Origin: Prevotella sp. CAG:1058
GTDB lineage: Bacteria > Bacteroidota > Bacteroidia > Bacteroidales > Bacteroidaceae
Direction of reading: 5' to 3'
DNA: 16,394 nucleotides
Assembly (NCBI GenBank): GCA_000433175.1
Contig: HF986728.1
Location: forward strand, 44,405 to 60,798
A program made the translations under genes and the position numbers. Below the pieces are notes generated by a model. That model was not told where the DNA came from and ran no database searches. It saw only the letters and a program-made list of their open reading frames with translations. Below, piece after piece: positions 14,115-16,394 of this stretch. Position 1 is the first letter of the stretch, and each line of letters begins with the position of its first letter.

Positions 14115-14150
14115 GCCGCCCCTCAAGGCAACGTTGCCGCACGCGGCGGC
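14115..14150. repeat. GC-rich structured gap between HAD and DUF6080 genes
   Basis: GCCGCC (14115-14120) is complementary to GGCGGC (14145-14150). Between them lies a perfect 12-base palindrome GGCAACGTTGCC (14127-14138). It begins directly after the HAD stop. No T-run follows, so it is not a standard terminator. It may be a stability or partial-stop element inside the operon. Confidence 0.4.
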
Positions 14151-14171
14151 GCAGCAGGATAACACAACAAA

Positions 14172-15623
14172 ATGAAAGGAAACAACATGAAGAAACTTAT
14201 AAGACTATTCAAGGTAAAGCGCGAAGAATGGCTCGCGGCGGCCCTGACGCTTGTGATGCTTGTCACGCTGCACGCCTTCGTCATAGCGCGCAACATCGAC
14301 CTGTTCACCAAAGCGAACGCCGGCCATTGGAACGTTTTCATCAAGAACTTCACAATCTCGGGCTTCGACCCCATAACCTACTCGGTGGTTACGCACTGGG
14401 CGGCCAACTACAACGTCTACCGCCACCCGCTGCTGTCGTTCATGGTGTGGCCGCTGTCGCAGCTTAACGCATGGCTCACCGGACTTACCGGCGTCAACCT
14501 GGTGCAGTTCATAGTAGCCATACCGCTGCTGTTGTGCGCCTTCTACGCCTTCGTGTTCATGTTCCGCATATTCAGGGACATCATAAAGCTGCGTTGGGCA
14601 GACTCTGCAATACTGTCGACCATGCTCTTTTCGTTCGCCTACGTCATGGTGGCAGCCGTCGTCCCCGACCATTTCTGCATCTCCATGTTCCTGCTTGTCT
14701 TCACAATCTACATCTCGGGCATGAAGATACAGGCCGGCACTACGCTCAAGGCATGGCAGACGGTGGTGCTGTTCTTCATCACAGCTGGCATAACACTTAG
14801 CAACGGCATCAAGACCTACCTGTATGCGCTGTTCACAAACGGGCGCAAGTTCTTCCGCCTGAAGTACTTCCTTTTCGCCGTGCTGCTGCCCGCCGCACTG
14901 ATATGGGGCTTCGCCCGCTGGGAATACCGCACCTACGTGCTGCCCAGGGAGAAGGCCAACCACGCCGCCCTTGCCAAGAAGAACGCCGAGAAACGGCAGA
15001 AAATGCTGGCGCAGTTCCGCGACACGACGAAGCTGAAGGACAGCACCGAGATAGAGAAAGCCTTCAACCAGGAGATGAAGCGCAGGATAAAGGCAAAATA
15101 TGTAAGCGACCACAAGCAGCCGTGGAACAAGCATGCAGGCAAGCCCATGGGCAACAGCGAGTTCATGAAATGGACGGATGGAACAACGTCGCGCGTGTCG
15201 ACGGCCGTTGAAAACCTCTTCGGCGAGTCGATACAGCTGCACCAGGACTACTTGTTGCAGGACACCCTGCGCAGCCGTCCCGTGGTAGTAAACTACCGCT
15301 GGGCCATAAACTACATTGTCGAGGCGCTGCTCATTATGCTCTTCTTGGCCGGAATATGGTACGGACGGCGGTCGCGCTTCCTCTGGATGGCGCTCAGCGG
15401 CTTCGCCTTCGACATGGCAATACACATGGGACTGGGCTTCGGCATCAACGAAGTCTACATCATGGGCGCCCACTGGCTGTTCGTGATACCGATAGCCATA
15501 GGCTTCCTCGTCAAGAAGCTGGAGACCAAACGCGCCGCCGCATGGCTGCGCGGACTGCTCATGGTGCTTACAGCATGGCTCCTGGGCTACAACATCACAC
15601 TGTTCATAAGTTACCTTGTATAA
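14172..15623 (+). CDS. DUF6080 multi-pass membrane protein, candidate GT-C-like glycosyltransferase
   Basis: The protein is 483 residues starting MKGNNMKKLIRLFKVKREEW. I take it to be the DUF6080 family, which I associate with Bacteroidetes; its function is not established. Hydrophobic segments lie near residues 20-40, 108-132, 145-165, 168-184, 195-215, 232-250, 376-396, 403-421, 430-448 and 459-480. The first large loop (about 41-107) contains NIDLF, ISGFDPITY (D66) and YRHPLLSFMVWP, recalling the sugar-binding first loop of GT-C enzymes that use lipid-linked sugars. A hydrophilic, Lys-rich region at about 255-375 splits the membrane parts. It lies 57 bases after the HAD phosphatase and 19 before a family 2 glycosyltransferase. 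A role in transferring a polyprenyl-linked sugar, or as a transporter or polymerase, is inferred from topology and neighbours only. Confidence 0.72.
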   Translation: MKGNNMKKLIRLFKVKREEWLAAALTLVMLVTLHAFVIARNIDLFTKANAGHWNVFIKNFTISGFDPITYSVVTHWAANYNVYRHPLLSFMVWPLSQLNAWLTGLTGVNLVQFIVAIPLLLCAFYAFVFMFRIFRDIIKLRWADSAILSTMLFSFAYVMVAAVVPDHFCISMFLLVFTIYISGMKIQAGTTLKAWQTVVLFFITAGITLSNGIKTYLYALFTNGRKFFRLKYFLFAVLLPAALIWGFARWEYRTYVLPREKANHAALAKKNAEKRQKMLAQFRDTTKLKDSTEIEKAFNQEMKRRIKAKYVSDHKQPWNKHAGKPMGNSEFMKWTDGTTSRVSTAVENLFGESIQLHQDYLLQDTLRSRPVVVNYRWAINYIVEALLIMLFLAGIWYGRRSRFLWMALSGFAFDMAIHMGLGFGINEVYIMGAHWLFVIPIAIGFLVKKLETKRAAAWLRGLLMVLTAWLLGYNITLFISYLV

Positions 15624-15642
15624 GCAAATAAAAGCCTGCGGC

Positions 15643-16394
15643 ATGAAGATATCGGTACTGGTACCCGTCTACGGGGTTGAGAAATACATAGCACGCTGTG
15701 CTGAGTCGCTGTTCGGACAGACATACGCCGACCTCGAATTCGTGTTCGTCGACGACTGCACGCCCGACCACTCCATCGACGTGCTGCGCTCGGTCATGGC
15801 ACGGTATCCCGCACGCCAGGCGCAGGTGAGGATAATACACAACGAGAAGAACAGCGGCATAGGCGCCGTAAGGCAAAAGCTGATAGACTCTTGCACGGGC
15901 GACTGCCTGACATTCGTAGACAGCGACGACTACATGCCGCTCGACGCCATAAGCCTGCTGGCAGCCGGCATGGAGCGCAGCGGCGCCGACATGATGGACG
16001 GCGGATGGCAGCGCGTGACGCGCGACGGCATATCAGCCGTGAACAAACCTTACCAGGGTGGCGACGAACGGCGCTACCTCAGCCTCCTGCTCTGCCAGAA
16101 CATGGTGTCAAACCGCATGTGGGGACGGCTCTACCGCCGCCGTCTGTTCACCGACAACGGCATCCGCCTCGTGCCGGGCATTGACTTCTGCGAGGACTTC
16201 TCGGTGATGACGCGCCTGATGTTCTACGCCCGCCGCTCGTTCATCAACGACCCGGTCTACTTCTACAGCGACGACAACGCCGGCTCTTACACACACACCA
16301 CGTCGCCCAAGCACGTGCGCTCGTTCCTGCGCTCCAACCGCGTAGTGCTCGACTTCTTCACAGCCAACGACACCGAGGGACGCTTCACCACGCC
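15643..16394 (+). CDS. Family 2 glycosyltransferase, 3' end cut by window
   Basis: This is a GT-A-fold glycosyltransferase that uses a nucleotide-sugar donor at the cytosolic side of the membrane. The visible part is 250 residues starting MKISVLVPVYGVEKYIARCAE. Nucleotide-binding D37-D38 lie in FVFVDDCTPDHS. The DxD metal site is D93-S94-D95 in FVDSDDYMPL. E184-D185 in DFCEDFSVM is the usual acceptor-side catalytic motif. No membrane segment is seen in this part. It starts 19 bases after the DUF6080 gene, in the same operon. It probably adds a sugar to the glycolipid or polysaccharide made by this locus. Donor and acceptor cannot be told from sequence. Family is firm. Confidence 0.92.
   Translation, partial: MKISVLVPVYGVEKYIARCAESLFGQTYADLEFVFVDDCTPDHSIDVLRSVMARYPARQAQVRIIHNEKNSGIGAVRQKLIDSCTGDCLTFVDSDDYMPLDAISLLAAGMERSGADMMDGGWQRVTRDGISAVNKPYQGGDERRYLSLLLCQNMVSNRMWGRLYRRRLFTDNGIRLVPGIDFCEDFSVMTRLMFYARRSFINDPVYFYSDDNAGSYTHTTSPKHVRSFLRSNRVVLDFFTANDTEGRFTT

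Noticed and set aside
14205..15644. 479-codon minus-strand open frame opposite the DUF6080 gene
   Set aside because: It is rich in Glu, His, Gln, Val and Tyr as an antisense reading of membrane codons, with no recognisable domain. The plus strand has coherent membrane segments and fits the operon.
1..16394. CRISPR array, tRNA/rRNA genes, insertion sequences, phage genes
   Set aside because: No regularly spaced repeats, tRNA-like cloverleafs, rRNA segments, transposase or integrase motifs were seen on either strand.

Overview
The window looks like chromosome of a fairly GC-rich Bacteroidales bacterium, most like Prevotella and relatives. This is inferred from the gene neighbourhoods (murA-rimM-dxr-rseP preceded by a DUF4290 gene, and yicC-gmk-nadD), from -7 promoter boxes of the Bacteroidetes form TAnnTTTG, from A-rich leaders without clear Shine-Dalgarno sites, and from protein sequences that resemble Bacteroides/Prevotella homologues. 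Species cannot be fixed by reading alone. No rRNA, tRNA, CRISPR, insertion sequence or phage gene was found.

Left part (1-5957, all minus strand, read right to left): tsaB (tRNA t6A synthesis), a DUF4290 protein of unknown function, murA (first committed step of peptidoglycan synthesis), rimM (16S rRNA processing), dxr (MEP isoprenoid pathway) and rseP (site-2 intramembrane protease, cut by the window start just after its LDG motif). The MurA here has Asp instead of Cys at the fosfomycin-target position.

Middle part (6017-8304, plus strand): a divergent promoter region separates tsaB from yicC-gmk-nadD (RNase-type YicC, guanylate kinase, nicotinate-nucleotide adenylyltransferase). A terminator-like stem lies between yicC and gmk. 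The operon ends in two consecutive perfect 12-bp hairpins.

Right part (8390-16394, plus strand): a good Bacteroidetes promoter (8390-8420) and a hairpin-bearing leader start a long, tightly spaced run of cell-envelope genes. In order they are an EptA-like phosphoethanolamine-type transferase, two membrane acyltransferase-3 proteins overlapping by one base, a UbiA-fold protein resembling decaprenyl-phosphate phosphoribosyltransferase, a HAD-IB phosphatase, a multi-pass DUF6080 membrane protein, and a family 2 glycosyltransferase cut by the window end. My reading (inference) is a surface glycolipid or polysaccharide synthesis and decoration locus. The UbiA and HAD proteins could make a polyprenyl-phosphate pentose, the DUF6080 protein is a candidate membrane glycosyltransferase that uses it, and the acyl and phosphoethanolamine-type transferases decorate the product. 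This is the part of the window most likely to hold an undescribed system.

The plus-strand genes use ATA as the main isoleucine codon despite high GC. Nearly every gap in the right-hand cluster carries a small GC-rich inverted repeat.
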